Below are positions 17,110 to 25,762 of a stretch of 64,000 nt of DNA, piece by piece (the first letter of the stretch is position 1; each line of letters opens with the position of its first letter). The stretch covers positions 1 to 64,000 of the forward strand of contig CAJQIB010000022.1 in the NCBI GenBank assembly GCA_905478325.1, written 5' to 3'. Under the pieces are notes generated by a model, which was not told the origin of the DNA, ran no database searches, and was given only the letters and a program-made list of their open reading frames with translations. A program made the position numbers and the translations under genes. Source of the DNA: an uncultured Flavobacteriales bacterium. GTDB taxonomy: Bacteria; Bacteroidota; Bacteroidia; Flavobacteriales_D; Sanyastnellaceae.

Positions 17110-20022
17110 ATGATGACTACCGGTATATTGGATTCGTTGATGCAGCTCTTTGCTGTGTTTGCTGCTGGGCGCTCCCCAAGGGAAGCCATGCTCGGACGGC
17201 AAGCGGCCAATCGGTACCTCTCAGGACGTCTTTCTCGATCGCTGACAGAAGATTACTTGAAGCGTTATGACCGTGCATTGGGTGAGCTGAACAAGGGGAT
17301 GGAGCCATCATTTGATGAGCGCATCTTAGCAAAGCGTACTTCGAAGCTGTCGGTGAAACTACTTCGTATTTGTTCCCGCATTCAAGTGGAGTTGGAAATG
17401 AAGGACCGTTTGGTCATGTTCCTGAGACTGGCAGAATTCGCTCGAGCTTCAGGCACCATAGAGCAAGGAGATAGCTTCTTACAAGGAGTTGCTGAAGCAT
17501 TGTACTTGCCACCTGTTGACGCGGCGAATCTAAAAGCACTTGTCAAGTCAGAGTTGGAATTGATTCCAGAGGGCATGTGCCAGTATTTTTCATTGGCTTT
17601 TGGGCATGACTCAGAACAGAATAAACTGATAGGCTGTCGAGTTTCCTTGGACGATATGTTCTTCATTAAGTATTTGGGAGACGAGGAAGTGCGTCTGAAT
17701 GGCCAGATTTTACAGCGCTCCGCATCGGCCCCCATGGCTCAAGGAAGTGTAATTCGGGATGGCGGAGGTCATGCCATCTTCTTTAGTGATGTCTTGCGGG
17801 CGTGTTCTCAAAACTTGAAGAATGAGATTCCCATATCATTTGAAGCACGCGATGTGGCTCATTTCTTTGCATATCCCAACGAGCAGGCATTGCGCCCAAT
17901 CAACCTCCATGCAGAGCACGGTGAATTGATCGGAATTATGGGAGCAAGTGGTTCGGGCAAGTCGACATTGCTGAACATTCTCAACGGATCAGCTTCCCCC
18001 ACTTTTGGTCGAGTCGCATTGAATGGCCAGTCCATTCATGATTTTCCGGAATTTGCAGCGGGCAGCATTGGTCATATCGCGCAAGAGGATGTTTTGATCT
18101 CAGAACTATCCGTTCGAGACAATTTGCGTTACAGTGCTGCATTGAGTTTGGGACATTTGGATGAAGAGGCCATTGATGTTCAAGTGGATCAGATGTTGAA
18201 GCGCTTGGGGCTTTGGGAGATTCGATCCCTTCGCGTTGGGTCGATTATGGATAAAACCATTTCAGGAGGTCAAAGGAAACGGGTGAACATTGCGCTTGAA
18301 TTGATTCGTGAGCCATTGGTTTTATTTGTGGATGAGCCTACGAGTGGTCTGTCCAGTCGCGACAGCGAACAAATCATGGACCTCCTCAAGGAACTCACGT
18401 TAAGAGGGAAGTTGATTTTTGTCGTTATCCATCAGCCGAGCTCCGATATCTTCAAGTTGTTTGATCGATTGCTTTTGTTGGACTATGGCGGATTCCCTAT
18501 TTACCAGGGCAATCCATTGGAAAGTCTAAGTCACTTCAGGCAGCTCTCAAATCACGCGAACAACAGCGATGCGCTATGTCATCAATGCGGGACAGTCAAT
18601 CCGGAAGAACTTTTCGATACGGTAGAAGCGCGCATGGTCGATGAGTTTGGACAGCTGACGGATCGTCGTCGGGTTCAACCGGAGGAATGGAATGATTATT
18701 ACAACCTTTTGCAAGGCATGGAGATAGGGAAGGGCAAGACCGTTGAGGAGACACCTCCTCTAATCGCCCCTCCTCGTTGGTGGAAGCAATTCAAAGTCTA
18801 TGCCCAACGGGATGTGCATTCCAAGCGCACCAATAAGCAGTATTTACTGATCAACCTGCTAGAGGCACCCATTCTAGCGTTGATTCTAGCGGGATTCAAT
18901 CGCTTCCAAGAAGGGGGAGATGCATACGTTTATAGATTGAGCGAAAACATCCCTCAATTTCTCTTCATCTCTGTGATTGTCTCGTTGTTCATGGGGCTGA
19001 GCGTCAGTGCAGAGGAAATCTTAAGAGACCGTCCAACGCTACGTCGAGAACGTTTTTTACAACTGAATTGGACGGCCTACTTGACCTCAAAAGTCAGTTT
19101 GATGTTCGGGCTTTCTGCTGTTCAAAGCGCTTCCTATGCACTCATATCCATTGTTGTTTTACGCATTCCAGATGCCTTTGGAATACTCTTCCTGACGCTG
19201 TTTAGCTTGAGTTGTTTTGCCAATATGTTAGGGCTCAGTATATCCTCTGCGTTCCGCAGTGCCAAGGTCATTTACATCATCATCCCACTTTTGATCATTC
19301 CTCAGATCATTTTCGGAGGCGCGATTGTGAGATTTGATCGATTCAATCCGGTATTTACAGAGGTAGACCGCGTTCCGTGGATTGGGAATATCATGGCGTC
19401 TCGCTGGGGATTCGAATCTCTGGCTGTTTCGCTAACACGAGACAATCAGGCGGACGCCCCTTTCATAGAACTAGAAGATCGGTTGGAGAGATCTGCATGG
19501 AGAAGGGATTTTTGGGGCAAGGCATATGATGACATGTTGATTCCCAAAAAGCAGATGTCGGAGCGATCGATGGCTCTTGCAGAATTGAAAGGGTGGGGGG
19601 TCCCGATGAACGAGGATGCCACGATCACCGAATTGATGGGTGCTTTCAAGAACGTGTACAAGCAATCTTTTCGCGAACGCGATTCGCTGCGAAGGAGTTT
19701 GTCTACATCGATCAATTTGGAAGCGATGAAGGACACGTATCACAACGATGCCTTACACAGTTGGGTGATGCAGACTGACCGGAAAGGTCGGATTTCAAAT
19801 ACATCAAGAGGGCTGATACAAGAAACGGCATTCATTCATCAAATGCCCGGAACGAAACAAGCATGGAACGCCCCTTTTTATGCCCCTTATAAGCGCATTG
19901 GTGTATGGACCATGAAAACCCCGTATTTCAATGCTGCTGTTTTGTGGTCTATGATCTTCCTGCTTTATGGACTTTTAGCCAATCGAATTCCTGAAAGAAT
20001 AGGATACCGCAGACGCTCATAG
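17110..20022 (+). CDS. ABC transporter, fused ATPase and permease (ABCG-like)
   Basis: A single-chain half-transporter of 970 residues with the ATPase before the membrane domain, as in ABCG exporters. Residues 1-165 are helical and resemble TerB-like modules, and about 180-245 look like a forkhead-associated-like beta domain. The nucleotide-binding domain follows, with Walker A GASGSGKST from residue 278, signature ISGGQ at 384-388 and Walker B Asp408-Glu409. Six membrane helices occupy about 575-965, with an unusually long (about 190-residue) non-membrane loop between the fifth and sixth. GGGAGG at 17101-17106 is a strong ribosome-binding site, so translation may start at the second ATG, 17113. 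The substrate is unknown. Confidence 0.87.
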   Translation: MMTTGILDSLMQLFAVFAAGRSPREAMLGRQAANRYLSGRLSRSLTEDYLKRYDRALGELNKGMEPSFDERILAKRTSKLSVKLLRICSRIQVELEMKDRLVMFLRLAEFARASGTIEQGDSFLQGVAEALYLPPVDAANLKALVKSELELIPEGMCQYFSLAFGHDSEQNKLIGCRVSLDDMFFIKYLGDEEVRLNGQILQRSASAPMAQGSVIRDGGGHAIFFSDVLRACSQNLKNEIPISFEARDVAHFFAYPNEQALRPINLHAEHGELIGIMGASGSGKSTLLNILNGSASPTFGRVALNGQSIHDFPEFAAGSIGHIAQEDVLISELSVRDNLRYSAALSLGHLDEEAIDVQVDQMLKRLGLWEIRSLRVGSIMDKTISGGQRKRVNIALELIREPLVLFVDEPTSGLSSRDSEQIMDLLKELTLRGKLIFVVIHQPSSDIFKLFDRLLLLDYGGFPIYQGNPLESLSHFRQLSNHANNSDALCHQCGTVNPEELFDTVEARMVDEFGQLTDRRRVQPEEWNDYYNLLQGMEIGKGKTVEETPPLIAPPRWWKQFKVYAQRDVHSKRTNKQYLLINLLEAPILALILAGFNRFQEGGDAYVYRLSENIPQFLFISVIVSLFMGLSVSAEEILRDRPTLRRERFLQLNWTAYLTSKVSLMFGLSAVQSASYALISIVVLRIPDAFGILFLTLFSLSCFANMLGLSISSAFRSAKVIYIIIPLLIIPQIIFGGAIVRFDRFNPVFTEVDRVPWIGNIMASRWGFESLAVSLTRDNQADAPFIELEDRLERSAWRRDFWGKAYDDMLIPKKQMSERSMALAELKGWGVPMNEDATITELMGAFKNVYKQSFRERDSLRRSLSTSINLEAMKDTYHNDALHSWVMQTDRKGRISNTSRGLIQETAFIHQMPGTKQAWNAPFYAPYKRIGVWTMKTPYFNAAVLWSMIFLLYGLLANRIPERIGYRRRS

Positions 20023-20028
20023 AATTGA

Positions 20029-20400
20029 TTAGCCAGGAGTCGCAATCAATTTAAATGGAATTTCGATGATGGCGTCATAATCCTCACCGGCTTCCAACAT
20101 GTCTTCATCTTCGTCTTCGTAATACCAGAGTACCGTTGCATCGCAAGGTGACTTTTCGACGCGCTTCAAAAGATCCATGATGCACTTGCTGCTGCTGGTG
20201 TTGAAATATTCTAAGCGAATTGAGATCTCTAAGGAAGTTCCATCAGTTTGAAGATTGGCTTGAACCCAATCGAGCAAAGGTTGATAGAATTCAATTGAGT
20301 TTTCAGGGATAGAACGGCCTGAAATCGACATGGTTAAAGGCTCCAAATTGAACTGAACCGTAGGAGTTTTAGAAGTGCCTGGGAGGGAAATAGAGCTCAT
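20029..20400 (-). CDS. SiaC family regulatory phosphoprotein (DUF1987)
   Basis: A 123-residue protein matching the DUF1987/SiaC family. In Pseudomonas aeruginosa, SiaC is phosphorylated on a threonine by the kinase SiaB and, when unphosphorylated, stimulates the diguanylate cyclase SiaD. The conserved block here reads YFNTSSSK; its threonine is residue 68, the same number I recall for the phosphosite of P. aeruginosa SiaC. The region 90-110 is strongly acidic. The start codon overlaps the stop of the upstream siaB-like gene by four bases (ATGA), so the two should be translated together. No SiaD or SiaA gene is adjacent, so the output here is unknown. Confidence 0.82.
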   Translation of the reverse strand: MSSISLPGTSKTPTVQFNLEPLTMSISGRSIPENSIEFYQPLLDWVQANLQTDGTSLEISIRLEYFNTSSSKCIMDLLKRVEKSPCDATVLWYYEDEDEDMLEAGEDYDAIIEIPFKLIATPG

Positions 20401-20948
20401 GTCTTAGGGTGTATGTGTGCTACAAATCGAACAACAGGAGTGTGTGCGTCAACCGAAGCAAATGTCATTTCTACGCGACCATCGGCTTTCCTTAGGATTT
20501 CATTCAACCCAATACCACCACCTCCATGCAAACTGCGGTGTCCCGACGCGAGTTTCTCACGTTGCAAAAGCCGCCATTCTTCAGGAGAAAGTGTCATGAG
20601 ATGACTCCACCGCTGTTCCAAATTTTCTTGCTGGATCGACGTTACAGCATTCTGCGAAAAAACAGACCATGCGCCTTCATTGGAAACAATTTGGAACCGT
20701 GTGCAAGTTGAATCTTCTTGGCCATGATGATGGAGGTTTTGCAACAGTTCGATGACCAAACGGATCAGGCGTTTTTTCTGAAGTGATTGGCAATCGGTAT
20801 CTTCAAGACGCACTTCAAGCCAGTGCAATATGTACCGAATTGAGGGCTCGCCAATCGGTCCTAACCATTGCAGCTCCAGCTGTCCGAGCGCCTGATCCCA
20901 ACTCGAATTCGAGTCGCTATTTTGTTTTGAATGAAAACCACTGGACAT
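20397..20948 (-). CDS. SiaB-like protein kinase (GHKL fold)
   Basis: A 183-residue protein with the features of SiaB/DUF6272 kinases: an N-box like helix (Glu67 to His75, ELLQNLHHH) and a glycine-rich loop GGGGIGL at 142-148, the ATP-binding elements of the GHKL fold. It should phosphorylate the SiaC-like protein encoded immediately downstream with a four-base overlap. There is no signal peptide or sensor domain. The upstream region faces a divergent methyltransferase gene 52 nt away, and I see no convincing promoter element. The anti-sigma factor kinase RsbW/SpoIIAB is the nearest alternative, but the SiaC-type partner argues for SiaB. Confidence 0.78.
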   Translation of the reverse strand: MSSGFHSKQNSDSNSSWDQALGQLELQWLGPIGEPSIRYILHWLEVRLEDTDCQSLQKKRLIRLVIELLQNLHHHGQEDSTCTRFQIVSNEGAWSVFSQNAVTSIQQENLEQRWSHLMTLSPEEWRLLQREKLASGHRSLHGGGGIGLNEILRKADGRVEMTFASVDAHTPVVRFVAHIHPKT

Positions 20949-21000
20949 GTGCTGAAATTACATGGTACTGTCAGAACTTCAGGGTCTGAAATTAAGAGTA

Positions 21001-21765
21001 ATGAGTCAAGACTTGTGGAAAAGCAAATCAGATTGGTTTGCAGAGTGGTTCAACACGGAGGCGTATCACGCCTTGTATCAGAATCGTGACTTGGATGAGG
21101 CATCCCAGTTTACGGAGCGAATTACCAATCAGTTCTTTCAGTCTAAGGGAGAACGCCTCATGGATTTGGGATGTGGGAAAGGACGCCATGCCGTATCGAT
21201 GGCCAAAAGGGGACATGACGTTGTAGGAGTTGACTTGAGTGACCGGAGCATTTCTTTTGCTCAAAATGCCTATCAAAGTGTTGAAGGATTGTCTTTTGTA
21301 AGAGCTGATATGAGAACGTTAGGCGCTCATTTTAAAACAGATTCATTCGACGGAGTGCTGCTTTTATTTACAAGTTTTGGTTATTTCGAGGACGACAAAG
21401 ATCACGATAGCGTGCTGACTCAAATCAATTCTGTGCTTCAGTCTGGAGGTTTATTGGTGCTCGATTACTTTAATTTAGAAACGGTACAGAGCCACTTGGT
21501 CGCACATGAAATTATTGAGCGGGACGGTTGGGTTTTTGAAATTGATCGCCGGATTTACAATGGCTGGGTGGAGAAGTCGATTCGCTTCGTTTCAACGGAA
21601 GGAAAGGCAGATCATGTGCTTGAACGGGTCCGCGCATTCGCCCCTAGTGACTTGAAGTTGATGTCTGAATCTGCTGGTTTTAGCCCAATTGGACTCTTCG
21701 GTAATTATCAAATGGATGCTTTGGTAGCCGGAAGTCCAAGATGTATACTTGTGGCCCGTAAATAA
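21001..21765 (+). CDS. Class I SAM-dependent methyltransferase
   Basis: A 254-residue methyltransferase. The SAM-binding motif I is LMDLGCGKGRH, followed by the acidic end of strand 2 (VVGVDLS) and a motif IV-like segment at DGVLLLFTSFGYF. The N-terminal WFAEWFNTEAYH and the later cyclopropane-synthase-like spacing resemble small-molecule methyltransferases that are common in Bacteroidota, but the substrate cannot be read. The ATG at 21001 is preferred to 20962, which lies close to the divergent siaB start. The ZIP transporter gene begins 2 nt after its stop, so the two form an operon. Confidence 0.82.
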   Translation: MSQDLWKSKSDWFAEWFNTEAYHALYQNRDLDEASQFTERITNQFFQSKGERLMDLGCGKGRHAVSMAKRGHDVVGVDLSDRSISFAQNAYQSVEGLSFVRADMRTLGAHFKTDSFDGVLLLFTSFGYFEDDKDHDSVLTQINSVLQSGGLLVLDYFNLETVQSHLVAHEIIERDGWVFEIDRRIYNGWVEKSIRFVSTEGKADHVLERVRAFAPSDLKLMSESAGFSPIGLFGNYQMDALVAGSPRCILVARK

Positions 21766-21767
21766 TC

Positions 21768-22541
21768 ATGTGGATAGCTTCTTTTCTTTTACTGCTCGTT
21801 GCGCTCGCAGGTGGGGCTATTTATGAATGGGCAGGCAAGGCCCTTCAAGTTCATCTTCCTTTGATACTGGCTTTTGGCGGTGCTTTTTTAATCGGGCTCA
21901 TCTTCAACCACCTCGTTCCAGAAACGTACAGTTTGGGAGCACATGCTGGATGGTATGTTTTGCTCGGGTTTTTGTTTCAAGGACTTCTTGAATACCTGTC
22001 TCAAGGAATAGAACATGGCCATGTTCATGTGCACCATTCAAAAGATGAAATGGTAAAGATGCCTTGGGGTATTGTCGTGAGTCTTTGCTTGCATGCATTG
22101 ATTGAATCGATGCCTTTGACAGAATCAGATCATCATGGCCACGACCACGGCCATGACCATGGTCATGTGCATATTACCGGAATTGACCAGTTGGATCTCG
22201 CCCTCTTTTTTGGTTTGGTGCTGCATAAGTTCCCGGTAGCATTGGTCTTGATGGGAATGCTCAATGCGTTTGGTCTAAATGCAATGAAACGCTGGTTGGT
22301 CATGTTGGCCTTTGGTTTGATGCCCTTTTTTGGTATGCTGTTGTACGAGGCTTTAGTGCATTCTGGAGCGGCCTGGACAGTGCATGTACCGTTGGTTACC
22401 GGTGGCGTTTTGATTGGCATCTTGTTGCACATTAGTACCACGATTCTGTTTGAAACAGGAGATGGGCATCGCTTTAACAGGAACAAATTACTGGTGACGA
22501 TTGCAGGTTTGGTTCTGGCTTTACTAACGACGGGGATTTAA
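21768..22541 (+). CDS. ZIP family metal (zinc) transporter
   Basis: An integral membrane importer of zinc or related divalent metals, 257 residues with about eight hydrophobic segments. Two histidine-rich cytoplasmic loops are present: HGHVHVHH near residues 83-90 and a Asp/Gly/His repeat (DHHGHDHGHDHG) near 121-133. The metal-site helix segments HALIESMPL and LVLHKFPVAL match the ZIP signature His-(S/A)-x-x-E and H-K-x-P-x-x arrangement. It starts 2 nt after the methyltransferase stop. The direction (import) is inferred from the family. Confidence 0.88.
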   Translation: MWIASFLLLLVALAGGAIYEWAGKALQVHLPLILAFGGAFLIGLIFNHLVPETYSLGAHAGWYVLLGFLFQGLLEYLSQGIEHGHVHVHHSKDEMVKMPWGIVVSLCLHALIESMPLTESDHHGHDHGHDHGHVHITGIDQLDLALFFGLVLHKFPVALVLMGMLNAFGLNAMKRWLVMLAFGLMPFFGMLLYEALVHSGAAWTVHVPLVTGGVLIGILLHISTTILFETGDGHRFNRNKLLVTIAGLVLALLTTGI

Positions 22542-22619
22542 TCCTGTCGACGGCTATTTGTTCGATAAAGCGTAACTTTATGTAGATGAACACGTATCAA
22601 AGGGGACTTACCCTTTGCT

Positions 22620-22721
22620 ATGAAACACTACCGCATTCACATCGACGTCAATAAATTTGAACAAATCTATTTGCATCGTCATCGCTTTGAAGTGAATCTG
22701 TTTGAGTATTGCCTCAACTAA
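22620..22721 (+). CDS. Possible 33-aa small protein
   Basis: A 34-codon ORF starts with ATG and ends TAA in the 186-nt gap between the ZIP gene and HMG-CoA lyase. The predicted peptide is rich in His, Arg and Phe. A small hairpin (AAAGGG/CCCTTT) stands immediately in front of the ATG. There is no homology I can recognise and no ribosome-binding site, so this is only a candidate. Nothing else is apparent in the gap except a weak ATAAAG/CTTTAT stem near 22565-22582. Confidence 0.2.
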   Translation: MKHYRIHIDVNKFEQIYLHRHRFEVNLFEYCLN

Positions 22722-22727
22722 ACACGA

Positions 22728-23591
22728 TCAAAAGAGATCTGCGGCCAAGCTTTGCGCTTGCGCATAGGCACGCGGGTCGTTGATGGACCAAGAACCTGCA
22801 TCAACAAAGTATTCAATCATGTGCTCTGTGGGGATGTTCCCTACGAGTTCATCTTGAGCCATTGGACAGCCTCCGATCCCTCGGAGTGCACCATCGAATC
22901 GAAGGCAGCCTGCATTGTGGGCGGCCTTTATTTTTTCAAGGGCATCCCAAGGAGTCGCATGCAGGTGGGCGCCAAACGTAGTGGTGTCAAATGCTGGAAT
23001 CAATGCCTCAAAGCTGTTCGCTATAGCCGGACCATCAGCTTTTCCGACGGTATCGCTTAATGCGACCACATCTGGACCATAGCGTTCGATGATCTTTCCC
23101 GCCCAATCAACCAAAAGCTGAGGGCTCCATGAGTCGCCATAGGGGTTTCCAAATCCCATGCTAATATATACAGTCAGCTGCTTGTCGTGCGTGATGATGT
23201 GTTCATGGATCCGGCTTAATCGATCCAAGGCTTGTTCTATGCTTGCGCCTGTATTGCGCAATTGAAATTGTTCCGAGATACTAAAGGGAAATCCGATTTC
23301 ATGGATGCAATCAAATTGACATGCCTCACGTGCTCCCCGCTCGTTTCCGACAATGACCAGTGAGCGTGTTGGCCCTTCCAACCGTCCCTCTTCTGCCAAT
23401 GAACGAATCACCTTGAAGGTGTCAGCCATTTGTGGAACCGCTTTGTGGGATACAAAACTGCCCAAATCTAACGTATTGAATCCCACATCTAGTAAGGATC
23501 GGTAGTATGCAATTTTGTCCTCCGTAGAGATGGGAGAGGGCCAGCCTTGTATGGCATCTCTTGGGCATTCGACGATATGGACAGCTCTCAT
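22728..23591 (-). CDS. Hydroxymethylglutaryl-CoA lyase
   Basis: Cleaves HMG-CoA to acetyl-CoA and acetoacetate, the last step of leucine degradation. The DRE-TIM/HMGL fold is supported by the catalytic Arg11-Asp12 (PRD), the metal-binding His209 and His211 in AHLHAT, and the active-site loop GIGGCPMA with catalytic Cys242. The length (287) is normal. The perfect -7 element TAACTTTG is 4 nt from the ATG, predicting a leaderless mRNA. No other leucine-degradation genes (liuBD, ivd) are in the window. Its product can be used by the thiolase at 0.6-1.8 kb. Confidence 0.93.
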   Translation of the reverse strand: MRAVHIVECPRDAIQGWPSPISTEDKIAYYRSLLDVGFNTLDLGSFVSHKAVPQMADTFKVIRSLAEEGRLEGPTRSLVIVGNERGAREACQFDCIHEIGFPFSISEQFQLRNTGASIEQALDRLSRIHEHIITHDKQLTVYISMGFGNPYGDSWSPQLLVDWAGKIIERYGPDVVALSDTVGKADGPAIANSFEALIPAFDTTTFGAHLHATPWDALEKIKAAHNAGCLRFDGALRGIGGCPMAQDELVGNIPTEHMIEYFVDAGSWSINDPRAYAQAQSLAADLF

Positions 23592-23595
23592 GATT

Positions 23596-23603
23596 CAAAG
23601 TTA
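23596..23603 (-). promoter_or_regulatory. -7 element 4 nt upstream of the HMG-CoA lyase start
   Basis: TAACTTTG on the minus strand is a perfect match to TAnnTTTG, separated from the ATG at 23591 by AATC. A CTTG with a short 16-nt spacer is the nearest -33 candidate. Confidence 0.5.
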
Positions 23604-23670
23604 AGTGATCGAACTTTTGCAAGGGATGTAACCTATATCAATGGATATGCGTAGGAAGGGAACACGATTA

Positions 23671-23678
23671 CACTTTTG
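23671..23678 (+). promoter_or_regulatory. -7 element 5 nt upstream of the 84-aa gene
   Basis: CACTTTTG (one mismatch to TAnnTTTG) followed by CACCC and the ATG at 23684; same spacing as other near-leaderless starts here. No -33 box was found. Confidence 0.4.
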
Positions 23679-23683
23679 CACCC

Positions 23684-23938
23684 ATGGACTTGACTTCTTT
23701 CAACCGCTTGCCTCTCGATGAAAAGACAAACTACATGTGGGACCATGGTACCTGCCATGCCCAACGTATTGTCGAGAATAGATATATACTCTGCATATTT
23801 GAACTGAATGATTTCTATGTTGAGGCAATCTACTCTCGCAGAAACAACCGGGTGAATGCGATTCTTCCTATTGCCGATTTACCAGAGTGGCAGGGGTATG
23901 TGGATCAGGTGTTGACCAACCTCCTTCATTTGAATTAA
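23684..23938 (+). CDS. Conserved hypothetical protein, 84 aa
   Basis: A soluble 84-residue protein with alternating hydrophobic strands (ILCIFELNDFYVEAIY) and a C-terminal helix. I recognise the style of a small conserved Bacteroidota protein, but no named family. A -7 element stands 5 nt before the ATG. Its last 71 nt overlap the 3' end of the convergent comEC-like gene, the longest convergent overlap in the window. Confidence 0.65.
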   Translation: MDLTSFNRLPLDEKTNYMWDHGTCHAQRIVENRYILCIFELNDFYVEAIYSRRNNRVNAILPIADLPEWQGYVDQVLTNLLHLN

Positions 23939-25757
23939 AATTCATTTCAGGGCACCAGGGCATCCATCGGGCCCCGCGCTCTGCAAATGATATTTTCTTC
24001 GTTTTGTTTTTTTCGCCCGTTTGGCTCCAGCTAAACGGGCGGCTTTGTATCCAGCCCTTCCAGTTGCCATTCGGATGGAGGTAGATCCAGCCGTCTTCCC
24101 ATGATGTGACCATTCCAGCGGTCAAGTGGGTTGCATGATAAAATGACCGTTTCAGGTTTTTGACTGAATGGTGTGCTCGATTCAATCCAGCGCGATTCTC
24201 AGAAAGCATCCAATGGCCTTTGAGGCTAGTTCCGATAAGCGTTGGGACATTTGATCGAACTGTTTCAAATTGGTGCCCCTCCGACGGCAGCCATGGACCA
24301 ACCCATGGCAATGCAACCAATACAACCCCAAAACACCGTATCGTCCACAAAACCCTTTGCAGAGGCTGCGTTAACAAGGCTATATTCCAAACAAAAAAGA
24401 GGCAGGTGAGTAAAATCCAAAGCGCGGGATTCCAGGATTGGATAGAGGGGGCCCAAGCGAAATGGTCATCACAATAGGTCAAGAATTCAAATGCCAGCTC
24501 AATTGCAGTCGAAATACAGTGGGCGATTCCGTTCGATACTTCAGAGAGTGAATCAAATTGATGGGTCGCCAGCCAAAGCAAAGAGGCCATGCCCAATGCA
24601 CTCATTCCAGGTGCAATTAGAACGTTCATTGGTAGAAATGCAAGAGGGAAACGACCGAAGACATTGGCCGTCCAAGCGAGGGTGCCAAATTGGGCTGCTA
24701 TGGGAACGCCAAGGCTAAGCACCCAAGCATTCGATAAGCCGTGCTCTTTGCACGTTTGAAAGAAAATTAGAATGGCCGCCACTGCGGCAAAACTAAGTTG
24801 TGTACCCAGTGCCATCGCGGCATGGGGTTTCCACAAAAGGACGATAAATCCAGCCATTGACCAGCATTGAAAGGGGGAGATATAGCGCCGCGTGCAGATT
24901 CCAATTAAGTAAACTGAACTCATCGTAGCCGCTCGCACGGCAGATATGGGAGCGAGGCAAATCAAGACATACACCCATATTGCCGGGAATAGCATGATTC
25001 CCAAAAAGCGGACCCACCTCCTTCGGTTCCGAATGCAGAGCAGTGGTATCATACCGACAAGTCCAATGTGGTATCCACTTACAGCCAAGACATGAGCAAT
25101 TCCTCCATTGGAAAAGGCGTGTTTCACCGATTTGCTTAGCTGTGATTTGTCTCCTAAAAACAAGGCCAATAAAAGTGATTCAGCATCCTGTTCGAAATGA
25201 AGATGAAGCAAGTTTCGCATCGCATGCCTCATTTCGGCGAAGCGGGATCTCACGACGGGATGACTGTCATTTAGTTTGATGGCCTCGAGAGGAAAGAGCT
25301 TGCCCGAAATGTCTTTGGTGTATTTCCATTGGGCTACATCAAAATCGCCCGTTGAATAAAAGGGCTCAAGTCTTCCCCAAAACACGTCGGTTTCCCCGGA
25401 AAAGTCACGAGAATCTATTTCGACGGACCAGGACTGATATGAATATTGAGACACGCATAGGCAGGCGGCATCCAGCTCCACGGGACAAGTACAAATCCAA
25501 TGGCTGGTACTCTTTTTTTCACATTTGGGGTAATGCGTGATATGATACTCCATTCGCAAGTAACCCAACACGGCGAATGCCATCGAAAGCAGGAGGTCGA
25601 TTCGGATGGTGTGTCGCAGAACGCCGATGACTGTAAACAGTGTTCCAAAGGACAGTGCAAGTCGTGGAGCGTTCCACGCATACAACCCCAACCAAAAAAA
25701 GACCAGTGGCCAAAACAATGGAGCTTGAATGCTACTCACTCGGATGCTTCGCCACAT
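23868..25757 (-). CDS. ComEC/Rec2-like competence membrane protein
   Basis: Polytopic inner-membrane protein thought to form the channel for DNA uptake in natural transformation. About 629 residues: an N-terminal membrane segment and soluble DUF4131-like part (to about 200), then the ComEC core with the typical HVLAVSGYHIGLVG segment and about eight helices. The C-terminal part after about residue 530 lacks the metallo-beta-lactamase motif HxHxDH found in many ComEC proteins. The ATG at 25757 (second Met) is chosen because a promoter TTTG-N21-AATGTTTG lies 5 nt upstream of it. It lies behind the GT2 gene (69 nt gap). No other competence genes are in the window. Confidence 0.85.
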   Translation of the reverse strand: MWRSIRVSSIQAPLFWPLVFFWLGLYAWNAPRLALSFGTLFTVIGVLRHTIRIDLLLSMAFAVLGYLRMEYHITHYPKCEKKSTSHWICTCPVELDAACLCVSQYSYQSWSVEIDSRDFSGETDVFWGRLEPFYSTGDFDVAQWKYTKDISGKLFPLEAIKLNDSHPVVRSRFAEMRHAMRNLLHLHFEQDAESLLLALFLGDKSQLSKSVKHAFSNGGIAHVLAVSGYHIGLVGMIPLLCIRNRRRWVRFLGIMLFPAIWVYVLICLAPISAVRAATMSSVYLIGICTRRYISPFQCWSMAGFIVLLWKPHAAMALGTQLSFAAVAAILIFFQTCKEHGLSNAWVLSLGVPIAAQFGTLAWTANVFGRFPLAFLPMNVLIAPGMSALGMASLLWLATHQFDSLSEVSNGIAHCISTAIELAFEFLTYCDDHFAWAPSIQSWNPALWILLTCLFFVWNIALLTQPLQRVLWTIRCFGVVLVALPWVGPWLPSEGHQFETVRSNVPTLIGTSLKGHWMLSENRAGLNRAHHSVKNLKRSFYHATHLTAGMVTSWEDGWIYLHPNGNWKGWIQSRPFSWSQTGEKNKTKKISFAERGARWMPWCPEMNFNSNEGGWSTPDPHTPATLVNRQ

Positions 25758-25762
25758 AGGGG

